This document shows positions 45,930 to 55,132 of a stretch of DNA of 64,000 bases, piece after piece (position 1 is the first letter of the stretch; each line of letters opens with the position of its first letter). Position numbers and translations under genes: made by a program. The notes beneath the pieces were generated by a model. That model was given only the letters and a program-made list of their open reading frames with translations. It did no database searches and was not told the DNA's origin. The stretch spans positions 1 through 64,000 of the forward strand of contig JAATGP010000035.1 in NCBI GenBank assembly GCA_015654635.1, read 5' to 3'. Source of the DNA: Alphaproteobacteria bacterium. GTDB taxonomy: Bacteria > Pseudomonadota > Alphaproteobacteria > Micropepsales > Micropepsaceae.

Positions 45930-46256
45930 TCAGCGGACAAATCGATGCGGCTGTCCTGGGCTGCCAGTGTTCGAACGTTCAGGGTTGGTACGTGGCGGGT
46001 GCACAATAACGATTTCTATACATTGCTCCTGCGCGCCACTTTGGAGATAGCGGAACCGATTGACCTTGGAGGCGATCAGATCGCGCAGCCGCCCGCGGCA
46101 GCCCGGTGCCCGGCAACCAAGCACCTCGTATTCAATCACACCATCGTCGTCGAGGGCGAACGCCTTTTGGATGGTACGGCTCAGGGACTTGAGCGTAATA
46201 TAATTGGGCAATGAAGTTTCGTGCCAGACGGCAGGATGGTTCTTCAATTGCACCAT
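45930..46256 (-). CDS. Small protein resembling pRiA4b ORF-3 (uncertain)
   Basis: A 108-residue frame whose first half, MVQLKNHPAVWHETSLPNYITLKSLSRTIQKAFALDDDGVIEYEVLG, follows the pattern of the pRiA4b ORF-3-like family (short basic-beta start, PxxWR-like, then LxxLxxxIQxAFxxDD). The second half does not match. Family members are usually longer, so this may be a fragment. No clear Shine-Dalgarno is seen. The 45640-45929 and 46257-46533 flanks hold nothing else I can support. Confidence 0.4.
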   Translation of the reverse strand: MVQLKNHPAVWHETSLPNYITLKSLSRTIQKAFALDDDGVIEYEVLGCRAPGCRGRLRDLIASKVNRFRYLQSGAQEQCIEIVIVHPPRTNPERSNTGSPGQPHRFVR

Positions 46257-46533
46257 TTTCAAAAGGATTACGTTTGTCAAAACCCGCTCTCCCCCATGCA
46301 GGAACTGACTACCCTAAGGCGTAGAGTGCGATTGATGCAACGCTTCGTGTGTGCCGCCGCTATGCGGCTGATTTTGCGGCCACAACTTAGAACCGGACAT
46401 AGCGGGAGAAAGGCTTTCCAGGCCGCCTGCCGCACCGTTCCCACACCAAAGTACGTACGCGCCCGGCGCGCTGCGCACCGATTACCATGGATTCCTGCCT
46501 TAGCCGGCAAATGGGCTCCGGCTGCACCGCTGT

Positions 46534-48018
46534 CTAAGGCACCGCCTGAAAGGAAAGCGTGTAGGTGGCTGTCGCGACGCCATCGGGCGCCGTCACAACG
46601 ATCATGGCCGGTTTCGCCGTCGACGGTAGGGACACGGGCTTGCCCGGAACCGTGTCAATGCCCGCAATCGTCAAGCGCCGCGACCGCGTGGACGTTGGAT
46701 AGGCTGCCAGCGTTACAGGGGCACCGGGCCGGTCCAAGCGCGCCGTCAGCGTGTGAACGTCTGGATCGAGATTTTGGATCAAACGGGCGCCTGTCAACTT
46801 TACTTCGGTCAGGCCCGCGATTTGATCGGGCTTGGCTGGCAGGTAGGTCTCGCGGGTAACATTGACGCCGATCCAGTTCGGGTCGGTGTAGCGATCACCG
46901 ATCACGATTTGCCATATCCCGCGCGGACGCCAGGATGGGATGAGCGCGGTGTCTCCCTCGTCCATCAGCCGCTGAATCGCGGTTTCCAGATTGTCGAGAT
47001 AGGCCGTCCCGGCGATGGGCTTATCGTTGTGCCCAGTGAGGATGTGGCGGATGCGATCTCCGATCTTCTCGCGCATTGTGCGTAGATTGGCGAGATAGGC
47101 GTCCAGTGGACGCTGATCGAACTGCATGAACAGAATGTCGGGGGGCAGGAAGGAATTGTTGCCGAGCGCGTCGCCGCTGAAGAGGTCACCGGTCGCCGGA
47201 TCGAAGATGACGACCGATCCTGGCGTATGGCCCGTGACCATATAGATTTCGAGTTTACGGCCGCCTAGGTCGATCGTATCGCCGTCTTCCACTTTCTTCA
47301 AATGGGCGGCGACTGCGGATGCCGGCACGCCTTTGCTTTCGAGAAGCGCCGCCGTTGCAGGCCAATCCGGCGCGCCGATATACGCATCGGCATCCGCAAT
47401 GAACTGGTCCGCCTGACCGATGTGATCGCCATGGCTATGCGTGAAGATGGGAATAACGGGCAACCCGCCCACAAACTGACTGACATAAGCTTTCAGATTG
47501 CCGCGTCCCATGCCGCTGTCGATGAGGGCGTAGGCCTTCGTACCCTTGACGAGATACATCTTGTCGTTGTCCGAGTCGCGGATCATGCGCACGCCCGGCA
47601 GAACCTCCTCCGAAACATAGGTCGTGCGATCGCGGCGTGCCACGGTGTAACTGAACGTGACCGGCTCGCTATCGGCATATCCGGGCTTGGTCGCCACGGC
47701 CCGCAAGGTATAGCCGGTCGTCAGCCCGTTGTTGCCATCATAGACACCGGCGATGAAAAGCACCTGTCCGCGTTCGATTCTGGGACTCGTTGTCGTGGGA
47801 ATACCGCCGTCCCATGAATAGTGGATCTCCGCGGTCTTGTCGGCATCGTCGAGGGCGATGCTGGTCGTGTTGTTGTATGTGCCCGGTGCCGGCATCACGG
47901 TCACCGCGGGAAGTTGCGGCCTCTGCACTGCGGACTGCGCCGTGGCGGGCGAAGCCGCAAGAAGGCCGATCAGGGCAAACCCGCCGAGTTTCCATGCCGG
48001 ATTACAGCTTATTTTCAT
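46534..48018 (-). CDS. Secreted metallo-beta-lactamase-fold hydrolase with added beta-sandwich domains
   Basis: A 494-residue exported protein (signal MKISCNPAWKLGGFALIGLLAASPATA). Residues about 38-125 resemble the chitobiase/beta-hexosaminidase C-terminal-type domain (PAPGTYNNTTSIALDDA...IHYSWDGG...YTLRAVATKPGYADSEPVTFSYTV). The MBL domain follows with the metal motif THSHGDHIG, GHTPGSVVIF, DLFSGDALG and LTGHND. The last 90 residues (ARLIQNLDPDVHTLTARL...MIVVTAPDGVATATYTLSF) look like a cadherin-like beta-sandwich. The enzyme class is clear; the substrate (lactone, ester, phosphodiester or other) is not. It is divergent from a TetR gene. Confidence 0.85.
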   Translation of the reverse strand: MKISCNPAWKLGGFALIGLLAASPATAQSAVQRPQLPAVTVMPAPGTYNNTTSIALDDADKTAEIHYSWDGGIPTTTSPRIERGQVLFIAGVYDGNNGLTTGYTLRAVATKPGYADSEPVTFSYTVARRDRTTYVSEEVLPGVRMIRDSDNDKMYLVKGTKAYALIDSGMGRGNLKAYVSQFVGGLPVIPIFTHSHGDHIGQADQFIADADAYIGAPDWPATAALLESKGVPASAVAAHLKKVEDGDTIDLGGRKLEIYMVTGHTPGSVVIFDPATGDLFSGDALGNNSFLPPDILFMQFDQRPLDAYLANLRTMREKIGDRIRHILTGHNDKPIAGTAYLDNLETAIQRLMDEGDTALIPSWRPRGIWQIVIGDRYTDPNWIGVNVTRETYLPAKPDQIAGLTEVKLTGARLIQNLDPDVHTLTARLDRPGAPVTLAAYPTSTRSRRLTIAGIDTVPGKPVSLPSTAKPAMIVVTAPDGVATATYTLSFQAVP

Positions 48019-48316
48019 CCCCTACCCCTTGTCGCGGCATTGTCGAAGCGTCGTCCGGGCAGATATCCTTCTCATTCTTCTGTCCAACGCAACCTACCAT
48101 TTGGTCGGTATCCGGCGGTTTTTGCGGACATGGCAGCAGCGTTTTGCCGTGTTATTCTGCATTCCCCTGCCAACCCAAAAGAGGGGAGCAGGCGAGGCAT
48201 GTCCTGATGCTCCTCTGCCCCCCGATCACTTGGCATCCGTCCCTTTCGATATTGCCATCGCGTCGGTGCATTGCAGGAGTTTGATCCGAACAAGCAATGT
48301 GCGGTCTATTGAAAAA
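48019..48316. other. Divergent intergenic region between MBL and TetR genes
   Basis: About 300 bp without a supported gene; small open frames here show no family. Together with the palindromes that follow, it carries the promoters of both genes. Confidence 0.4.
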
Positions 48317-48349
48317 CTAATGTTATTAGGGTAAGAACTAATTGAATTA
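48317..48349 (+). promoter_or_regulatory. Candidate TetR operators (two AT-rich palindromes)
   Basis: CTAAT-GTT-ATTAG (48317-48329) and TAATT-G-AATTA (48339-48349) are perfect inverted repeats in the 5' region of the tetR gene. Their centres are 21 bp apart, two helical turns. They are the only clear palindromes there and are far more AT-rich than the surroundings. Binding by the TetR protein is inference. Confidence 0.45.
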
Positions 48350-48363
48350 ATGCAGGTTATGTT

Positions 48364-48966
48364 ATGAAAGTCGACCTTGCGCGCATCCGCCACGAAGCAG
48401 GGGCGCTAGCCAACCGGCATGGCCTTGATGGCCTATCCATGAGCGATCTTGCAGCGGCATTGGATATCCGCACGCCCTCTCTTTATTCCCATGTCGCTGG
48501 CGTTGAAGAGGTCAAACGCCATCTCGCATTGTACGGCCTTACAGAGTTAGAGCAGGGTGCCGTGCGGGCCACGGTCGGCAAGTCCGGGCCGGATGCGGTC
48601 CGGGCCCTCTTCAACGGCTATCGTGCCTTCGCCTACCGCAATCCGGGCGTCTACGCCGCCACGATACCAACGCCGCCACGCGAGGACACCGAATGGAGGG
48701 TCGCTTCGAGTCGGCTGACACAGACCTGTTTGGCGGCGTTGCAAGGTTATGGCTTAAAGGGGGCGGAAGCGATTCATGCGCTGCGCGGCTTGCGCAGCCT
48801 CGTACATGGATTTGCTTCACTCGAAGCGGCTGGCGCGATGCACCACACCGTGAAGCGGGATGAGAGCTTTGCTTGGCTTGTCGAGGTATTTCTGGCTGGC
48901 CTTCAAAAAGCGGCCGCGCAGGCACAGGCCCACAAAATCACAAATGACCCGAAGGGGACCGCATGA
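48364..48966 (+). CDS. TetR/AcrR-family transcriptional regulator
   Basis: A 200-residue DNA-binding repressor. The helix-turn-helix is LDGLSMSDLAAALDIRTPSLYSHVAGVEEVKRHLALYGLTEL (about 21-62). The C-terminal ligand domain has the TetR_C_33/WHG pattern (YRAFAYRNPGVYAATIPTPP; HALRGLRSLVHGFASLEAAGAM). It overlaps the next gene by 4 bp (ATGA) and is likely autoregulated. Likely targets are its own operon, the downstream acylase and the efflux genes; this is inference from position. Confidence 0.92.
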   Translation: MKVDLARIRHEAGALANRHGLDGLSMSDLAAALDIRTPSLYSHVAGVEEVKRHLALYGLTELEQGAVRATVGKSGPDAVRALFNGYRAFAYRNPGVYAATIPTPPREDTEWRVASSRLTQTCLAALQGYGLKGAEAIHALRGLRSLVHGFASLEAAGAMHHTVKRDESFAWLVEVFLAGLQKAAAQAQAHKITNDPKGTA

Positions 48967-49274
48967 CGTACCTCGCTTTGTTCTTTGCCGGCGCCCTTCT
49001 TTGCAACTGTGTCCCGCATCTGGCCGCCGGGCTGCAGGGATGTGCGTTCCCCACACCGTTTGCAAAACCCAGAGGTGTTGGAAACTCATCGCCCTTCCTC
49101 AATTTCCTTTGGGGTGTATTCAACCTCGGCGTTGGCATCGCTTTGCTTTCACGCTATCCCGTCATCGTTGGCTTGAACTTGAATTGCTTGGCGATCGCTG
49201 GCGGAGTTCTTCTGCTGGGCAGCTATCTGTCGCTCCATTTCGGCAAAGTTCGCAGAGAAAGCGCCGCTTCGTAA
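48963..49274 (+). CDS. Small integral membrane protein co-translated with TetR
   Basis: A 103-residue protein with about three to four membrane segments (MTYLALFFAGALLCNCVPHLAAGL, FLNFLWGVFNLGVGIALLS, CLAIAGGVLLLGSYLSL) and the loop CAFPTPFAKPRGVGNSSP. I have seen this CxCxPH...FPTPFAKP pattern in small unnamed proteins next to TetR genes, but no function is known. It starts inside the tetR stop. Confidence 0.78.
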   Translation: MTYLALFFAGALLCNCVPHLAAGLQGCAFPTPFAKPRGVGNSSPFLNFLWGVFNLGVGIALLSRYPVIVGLNLNCLAIAGGVLLLGSYLSLHFGKVRRESAAS

Positions 49275-49360
49275 CACCGCAAACCCCACAACGATTGTCA
49301 TCGCCGACGTGTTATAAGCTGTCGCGGAACGCATCCGGTCCCGTCTTCTGGGGAATGTCG

Positions 49361-51613
49361 ATGTCTAATGGTTTGAAACCTCGCCGTGTTGCTTGGGGCC
49401 GCCGTATTGTCTTAGCGGCTGTGGGAATTTTATTAAGCGCCTGCGGCGCGCTTCATCCCAAACCGGTGAGCTTGGAAGAGCGGCTTGCCGCGTTTCCGAA
49501 AGACGGTTTGCCGCTCAACCATGCCGTGATGGTGCGCTGGAACAGTACCGGCGTGCCATGGATCGAGGCCGAAACCGATCACGATCTCGCTTTCACACTC
49601 GGGCTGGTCCATGCCCATTTGCGCCTCGGGCAGATGGCGATCATGCGCCGGGCCGTCCAGGGGCGCCTGTCGGAATCGGGCGGTCCCTTCGCCCAGGACA
49701 TTGACCGCGCCTTGCGCACCATCGATTTTGCCTATGCCGCGCCCGAGATTGAAGCCAAATTGCCGCCTGCCACCAAGGCGTGGCTACAGGCCTTCGTCGA
49801 CGGCCTCAACTGGTATCAGTCCCATGCCAAGGAGCCGCCGCCGGAATTTGGTCTTTTGGCGATCCGCAACGAGCCGTGGACTATCAGGGATCTGATCGCC
49901 ATCGGGCGACTTGCTGGAACCGATGTCAATTGGTTGGGCTATCCGGGTCTGTTGAAGGCGCGGCTGCGCCCGGATTGGTCCGAGGTCTGGCAGCGGACAT
50001 TAGCAGTCGGCACCAACTCGACGCCGAGTTTCAGCACCAGCAATGAGGCCCTGCTGCAACAGCTCCTGCAGGGTTCCAGCCGTTCCGGTAGCAATGCTCT
50101 GGTGGTATCGTCGGCGCGCAGTGCCACGGGCGCTGCGCTTTTGGCGGGCGATCCTCATCTCGGACTGACGCTGCCCAATTTCTGGCTGCTGGTGGGCATC
50201 AAGTCGCCGTCATTCCATGCGGTCGGCTTCATGGTGCCGGGGCTGCCCTTCATTGGGCTCGGCCGCAACGACGACATCGCTTGGGGCGGCACCAATATGC
50301 GGGCGGCGCAATCCGAACTGCTTAATGTTGCGGGTGAAGCAGGCATCAGTGAACGCCACGAACGTATCGCCACGCGCCTGTGGTTCGATAAGGACGTTAC
50401 CATCCGCCGCTCCAAGGAAGGACCGATTCTCTCCGATCTTGCCATGTTCCCGGCTCGTCCAGGTGAAGTGATCGCGCTGCGCTGGAAGGGCCACGAGGCC
50501 AGCGACGAGTTCTCCGCTTTTCTCGCGGTTATGCGGGCCAAGAGCGCCAGCGAATTCCGCCAAGCCTTTGCAACCTACAGCGTGGCTGGCCAGAACATGC
50601 TCTGCGCCACAAGCAGCGGCGATATCTGTCAGGTAATGGCCGTGCAGATACCCATCCGCGAAGCTGCTCTTCCGGCCGATCTGGTGCGCCGCATCGACGA
50701 TCCCGCAGCCGCCTGGCATGGCACCGCCAATGCGATGAGCCTGCCCTTCGCGCTCAACCCGCCGGATGGCGTGCTGGCCTCCGCCAACAACCGGGCGGCG
50801 CCGACGCCTTTTCCGCTTGGATTTCTTTATCCTACCTCCGAGCGGGTCGAGCGTCTCTACGCTCTTGCAAAAGCCAAGGATAAAATCGCCATCGCCGATC
50901 TCGCAGAGCTGCAGCAAGACACGCTATCGACCGCCGCCCTGTCGCTTAAGCATGACCTGATGCCGATGCTCAAGGCTTCCACGGCGGCGCCCGATTTCGT
51001 CCGCACGATCGAGGCTTGGGACGGCCGCTACGACGCCGACAAAGCCGGGCCCGTGGCGTTCGAGAGCTTACTGTATGAACTTGCCAATCGGCTTTATGCT
51101 AAGGATGGTGCTGTTCCGGGCGACAAGGCCGATTGGGGCTATCTCGTCCGCTATCTGCCCCAAGACTTGGCGGCCGCACCCCGCCAGCATGAGCTGCTCG
51201 ACGAATCTCTCTTGGCCGCCGCCGCGACCGCTCGCAAGTTTCCGACCTGGGGCGACATGCACCGCGTCGGGATCAACCATATGCTGGCCTTTGCTCCGGT
51301 GATCGGCAGCGCCTTCTCGCTCGGGGATTTCGGCGCTGGCGGCTCCCGCAACACGGTTATGAAAACCGCGCACGGCTTGGTAAATGGCAAGCACAGTTCG
51401 ACTTATGGCAGCCAAGCGCGCCAGCTTTGCGATATGTCCAATCTCGATGGCTGCTCATTCGTACTGTTTGGCGGCGAGGATGGCTGGCTGGGGAGTGCAA
51501 ATTTTGCCGACCAGGTACCGCTCTGGCGCGAGGGCCGAACCATTGCGATGCCGCTAACGCCAGCCAAAGTCGCCGAAGCGTTCCCGATTACCACGGTGCT
51601 GCAGCCGCATTGA
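49361..51613 (+). CDS. Penicillin acylase-family Ntn-hydrolase, lipoprotein
   Basis: A 750-residue amidase of the penicillin/acyl-homoserine-lactone acylase family. ATG 49361 has GGGG 7 bases upstream and starts a lipoprotein signal with lipobox ILLSAC. The alpha-chain region (HAVMVRWNSTGVPWIEAETDHDLAFTLGLVHAHLRLGQM) is typical. The beta-chain nucleophile is Ser244 in RSGSNALVVS, followed by ALLAGDPHLGL. Thus it should self-cleave to an alpha and a beta chain while held in the membrane by its lipid anchor. Possible substrates are beta-lactams, N-acyl homoserine lactones or other N-acyl compounds. It lies between a TetR gene and a multidrug-type efflux unit. Confidence 0.9.
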   Translation: MSNGLKPRRVAWGRRIVLAAVGILLSACGALHPKPVSLEERLAAFPKDGLPLNHAVMVRWNSTGVPWIEAETDHDLAFTLGLVHAHLRLGQMAIMRRAVQGRLSESGGPFAQDIDRALRTIDFAYAAPEIEAKLPPATKAWLQAFVDGLNWYQSHAKEPPPEFGLLAIRNEPWTIRDLIAIGRLAGTDVNWLGYPGLLKARLRPDWSEVWQRTLAVGTNSTPSFSTSNEALLQQLLQGSSRSGSNALVVSSARSATGAALLAGDPHLGLTLPNFWLLVGIKSPSFHAVGFMVPGLPFIGLGRNDDIAWGGTNMRAAQSELLNVAGEAGISERHERIATRLWFDKDVTIRRSKEGPILSDLAMFPARPGEVIALRWKGHEASDEFSAFLAVMRAKSASEFRQAFATYSVAGQNMLCATSSGDICQVMAVQIPIREAALPADLVRRIDDPAAAWHGTANAMSLPFALNPPDGVLASANNRAAPTPFPLGFLYPTSERVERLYALAKAKDKIAIADLAELQQDTLSTAALSLKHDLMPMLKASTAAPDFVRTIEAWDGRYDADKAGPVAFESLLYELANRLYAKDGAVPGDKADWGYLVRYLPQDLAAAPRQHELLDESLLAAAATARKFPTWGDMHRVGINHMLAFAPVIGSAFSLGDFGAGGSRNTVMKTAHGLVNGKHSSTYGSQARQLCDMSNLDGCSFVLFGGEDGWLGSANFADQVPLWREGRTIAMPLTPAKVAEAFPITTVLQPH

Positions 51614-51905
51614 CGGCGAGGTCGGCGGCAGCCGATGCGGTCACCTGGGGCTTTGAGTTGTTGGCATCGGGGTAACTGCCTTCGCCATGCGCGCATCCTG
51701 CCGCATTGATGCGCATTCACCGTGTTGGAACAGACCATTGGTGGGCCAAGATATCGTTGAGGCCATTTTTTGGCCGTGGTCTGGAACCGATAAAGATGGT
51801 CGAGCCGAAATTTCCTGGGTAACATACAATTTGGGACATCTCGGCATAGCAGGCGGAAAATTGGGTCCAGAGGTGGGTCGCGCCTGCTTGCCAAGCTGGG
51901 GTGGT

Positions 51906-52178
51906 ATGGCACAGCGCATGCAAACAATTGCCCGGATGGCGGCCGTGCTGGTGAGTTGCCTGGCGCTTGGCGGCTGCGCCCCGTCGTTCAATTTGTTTGG
52001 GGCTTTTTTCCCCGCCTGGATGCTATGCGGGGCGATCGGCATTGCCAGCGCTATTGTGGCCCGGCTTATCTTTGTTGCCAAAGCACTAAATGGAGCGCTG
52101 CCCTTTCAATTGCTGGTCTGCAGCGCCATCGGCATGATCGTGGGGGTTTTTTCGTGGCTGGTTTTGTTCGGGTTTTGA
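51906..52178 (+). CDS. YtcA-like small lipoprotein
   Basis: A 90-residue protein with a lipoprotein signal (MAAVLVSCLALGGC) and two membrane segments (LCGAIGIASAIVARLIFVA and LLVCSAIGMIVGVFSWLVLFG). The sequence APSFNLFGAFFPAWM after the lipobox is typical of YtcA-type proteins, which in E. coli precede mdtN-mdtO-mdtP. ATG 51906 has GGGGTGGT directly upstream; the longer frame from 51687 is spurious. The 51614-51905 gap shows no gene. Confidence 0.8.
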   Translation: MAQRMQTIARMAAVLVSCLALGGCAPSFNLFGAFFPAWMLCGAIGIASAIVARLIFVAKALNGALPFQLLVCSAIGMIVGVFSWLVLFGF

Positions 52179-52224
52179 TTCTTGGGGGTGCGCCATCGCA
52201 CGGATAAGCGGCAAAACAGTATCG

Positions 52225-53223
52225 TTGGGCATCGTACTGATCGCGGTCGTGGCAGTGGCAGCGATTTATGCGCTTGGCCGGTCACGTCCCGCGACGGACG
52301 ATGCTGCTATCGACGCGGAGGTGGTGCATGTCGCCGCTGAGGTCGGCGGGCGGATCGTCAAAATTTCCGTTAGGGAAAACATGCGCGTCAAAAAGGGCGA
52401 CGTGCTGTTCCAGATTGATCCCGAACCATACCGTTTGGCGGTGGCACAGGTCGAGGCCGATCTGGCGATTGCCGAAGCCGAGCTGGCGACCCGCCGCCGT
52501 ATCCTGTTTGCCGAGCAGGCCAACGCGGCCACGGCGGGTGATAGCGCCAGCAGTGCAGGGTCCACTTATGCCTTGGCCGCGCGCACGACGGAGCGGCTGC
52601 GGCCGTTGGCGGCAAAAGGCTATGTGCCGCGTCAGGAACTCGATTCTGCCGAAGTGACGGAGCAAAATGCAGCCACGGCCTTGCGCGCGGCGCGGACGCA
52701 GCAATCTTCTGCCGAACAAGCTGTCGATACGGTCGGAGCAGCCGAAGCCGGTGTACGGGCGCGCGGCGCGGCTCTGGGACTAGCAAAGCGGCAGCTCGCC
52801 AACACCACCGTTCGTGCCAGCCACAACGGCTTGATTGTCGGACTGACCGCTTCGTCGGGTGAGATTGTGATCCCCGGCCAAGCGCTTTTTACCCTGATCA
52901 ATACCGAGGAATGGTACGCCGTCGCCAATTTTCGCGAGACCGATCTTGGCGGCATTGCCGAAGGCGATTGTGCCACGGTCTACGCCATGACCGACCGCAG
53001 CCGTGCCGTCAAAGGCGTTGTGGAGGGGATTGGTTGGGGCGTCGCCGATCAGGACCGTATCAATCTGCCGCGCTCGGCGCCGCTGGTGGAACGCTCACTC
53101 AATTGGGTGCGGGTGGCACAGCGTTTCCCGGTGCGCATTAAGCTGGAAAATCCGCCGCCCGACGTGGTGCGCTTGGGGGCGAGTGCCACGGTTCAGGTCA
53201 AACATGGCGACGCCTGTCCTTGA
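52225..53223 (+). CDS. HlyD-family periplasmic adaptor (MdtN-like)
   Basis: Membrane-fusion adaptor bridging an inner-membrane pump and an outer-membrane channel. It has an N-terminal helix (GIVLIAVVAVAAIYALG), biotinyl-lipoyl halves (AEVVHVAAEVGGRIVKISVRENMRVKKGDVLFQIDP and VRASHNGLIVGLTASSGEIVIPGQALF), a coiled-coil hairpin (about 85-180) and a beta-barrel domain. The start is a problem: TTG 52225 has no Shine-Dalgarno. The frame is open back to an ATC at 52195 that has GGGGG 6 bases upstream and adds ARISGKTVSL, a plausible basic N-terminus. It overlaps the next gene by 20 bp. Confidence 0.85.
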   Translation: MGIVLIAVVAVAAIYALGRSRPATDDAAIDAEVVHVAAEVGGRIVKISVRENMRVKKGDVLFQIDPEPYRLAVAQVEADLAIAEAELATRRRILFAEQANAATAGDSASSAGSTYALAARTTERLRPLAAKGYVPRQELDSAEVTEQNAATALRAARTQQSSAEQAVDTVGAAEAGVRARGAALGLAKRQLANTTVRASHNGLIVGLTASSGEIVIPGQALFTLINTEEWYAVANFRETDLGGIAEGDCATVYAMTDRSRAVKGVVEGIGWGVADQDRINLPRSAPLVERSLNWVRVAQRFPVRIKLENPPPDVVRLGASATVQVKHGDACP

Positions 53224-55132
53224 AGGCGCGGGCATCAGCCCGTCGGGTCTTGCCTATCTCTTGGCCATGCGCCCCGGCCGCCTGGAATATGCCTTGCGGC
53301 TGGCTGTTATAACAGCTCTGAGCTGTCTGGTGGCGGAGATTTATCAGACTCCGGACATCGCGCTGACGATCTATATCGCCTTTTTTCTCAACCAGAAGAA
53401 CCGTCCCGCCAGCGTCATCCAAAACATCGCCTTTGTGGTGCTGATCTCGATTGTCATCGGCATCGTCATTGTGATCACCGATTTTGTTCTGGATGATCCC
53501 ATGTGGCGCGTGGCGAGCATGACGCTGATTTCCTTTGGCTGTCTGTTCCTGGGTTCGGCCAGCAAATTGCGGCCATTGGGCGGAACGCTGGCGCTGGTGA
53601 TGGCTTATGCGCTCGATCTTTTGGGCAGTGTTCCGGTGGGGGAATTGGCGACGCGCGGTCTTCTCTATGCATGGCTGTTTGTCGGTATCCCGGCCGGGGT
53701 TTCAATTGTCGTCAATCTGCTCTTTGCCCCATCGCCGCGCCATGTGGTGGAGCAGGATATCGCGTTGCGGCTGCGCCTTTCGGCGCGACGGTTGCGTGAT
53801 GGCGATGCCGCCCGGCAGTTTGGCGAGGTCTTGCGCGAAGGCTGCGCGCCGCTTCTGGCTCTGCTGCGACTGGCACATCTGGAGCGGAGTGTAACCGGCC
53901 CGCAGATCGCCGCCCTGAAACAGGCGGCTCTATCGGCAACTGCTATTATGTCCGTTATTGATGTAGCTGTCCGTCATGGCTTTGTCCTTCCGGCGGGATT
54001 GGCGCAGCAACTTGCGGCCAGTTTGGAAGGTGCTGCTGTCGCTCTGGAGCACGGCCACGTCCCGGCCCCGATCACGTTCGACATTCCGCACCCAGCTATG
54101 CCAGCCGAAGTCGTTGCGGTCGTGGCCGAGATCGCTTTGGCCTTGGCGCAGTTCGGTGTACCGCAAGCTTCCGCAGCAAAACCGCAGCCCAAACCCAAAG
54201 CGCCGTTCTTCTTGCCCGATGCCTTCACCAATCCCGATCACGTCCGTTTTGCCCTTAAGACCACCTCTGCTGCGATGTTCTGTTATATCTTCTATTCGCT
54301 GACCGATTGGAGCGGCATCCATACCTGCTTCATCACCTGCTACATCGTCTCGCTGACCACGGCAGGCGAATCGATCGAGAAGCTCACCTTGCGCATCTTG
54401 GGCTGCCTGCTCGGCGCCACGGTAGGCTTCGCATTGATCCTGTTTGTGCTGCCGCAACTGACTTCTATCGCCGCCTTGATGGCCATTGTCTCTCTGGGCG
54501 TGCTGGGCGCGGGCTATGTGGCGGCGGGCAGCCCGCGGATTTCCTATGCCGGGTTTCAGATCGCTTTTGCTTTCCTCATGTGTGTGGTGCAAGGCCCATC
54601 GCCCGCCTTCGATTTCATTGTCGCGCGCGACCGCGTTATCGGCATCCTCATCGGCAATGCGGTGAGCTATCTGGTCTTTGCCAATCTGTGGCCCGTCAGC
54701 GTTGGCCGACGGATTGATCCGGCGATCACCGGTTTGCTGGGGCGCCTTGCCGCGCTCGCCCGCAGCCGCAGCGACGGCATCGCTGCCGCCGATCTGCATG
54801 CAGCTATCGGCATGGTGGAGAGCGACCTCAGTTTGGCCCGCTACGAGCCTGTCCGTTTGCGCCCCCCCGCTGCTTGGTGCGATGCCCGCAAGCGCATACT
54901 CGCCGACGGCACAGCTTTGGGAGAACTTCTGCCACTGGTGCGCGATGATCGTCTAGCACTGGATTCGGCGGAATTTTTTGAGCATCTCGCCACCAGCCCC
55001 CACGAAGCGCCACGTGTCGCTGCGTCGGCGGACGATCCCGTCGGCCGTCTCTTTGAAAGCCATCTCAGCGACCTGCAGCGGGGTCTTCTGCTCGCTTCGC
55101 AAACCGAGGAAACCATCCATGCGCCGGCTTGA
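53204..55132 (+). CDS. FUSC/MdtO-like inner-membrane efflux protein
   Basis: A 642-residue aromatic-acid-exporter-type permease. It has two sets of about five to six membrane helices: residues about 25-170 (LRLAVITALSCLVAEIYQTPDIALTIYIAFFLNQ onward) and about 350-510 (MFCYIFYSLTDWSGIHTCFITCYIVSLTTAGESIEKLTLRILGCLLGATVGF). Soluble regions follow each. This duplicated layout is the FUSC family. ATG 53204 gives the correct start; the longer frame runs into the adaptor gene. Its partners MdtN- and MdtP-like proteins flank it. Substrates of such pumps are often aromatic acids or sulfonamides; none can be assigned here. Confidence 0.9.
   Translation: MATPVLEGAGISPSGLAYLLAMRPGRLEYALRLAVITALSCLVAEIYQTPDIALTIYIAFFLNQKNRPASVIQNIAFVVLISIVIGIVIVITDFVLDDPMWRVASMTLISFGCLFLGSASKLRPLGGTLALVMAYALDLLGSVPVGELATRGLLYAWLFVGIPAGVSIVVNLLFAPSPRHVVEQDIALRLRLSARRLRDGDAARQFGEVLREGCAPLLALLRLAHLERSVTGPQIAALKQAALSATAIMSVIDVAVRHGFVLPAGLAQQLAASLEGAAVALEHGHVPAPITFDIPHPAMPAEVVAVVAEIALALAQFGVPQASAAKPQPKPKAPFFLPDAFTNPDHVRFALKTTSAAMFCYIFYSLTDWSGIHTCFITCYIVSLTTAGESIEKLTLRILGCLLGATVGFALILFVLPQLTSIAALMAIVSLGVLGAGYVAAGSPRISYAGFQIAFAFLMCVVQGPSPAFDFIVARDRVIGILIGNAVSYLVFANLWPVSVGRRIDPAITGLLGRLAALARSRSDGIAAADLHAAIGMVESDLSLARYEPVRLRPPAAWCDARKRILADGTALGELLPLVRDDRLALDSAEFFEHLATSPHEAPRVAASADDPVGRLFESHLSDLQRGLLLASQTEETIHAPA

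Noticed and set aside
51687..51905. N-terminal extension of the YtcA-like frame
   Set aside because: The extension has no signal or family sequence; the lipoprotein signal begins at 51906.
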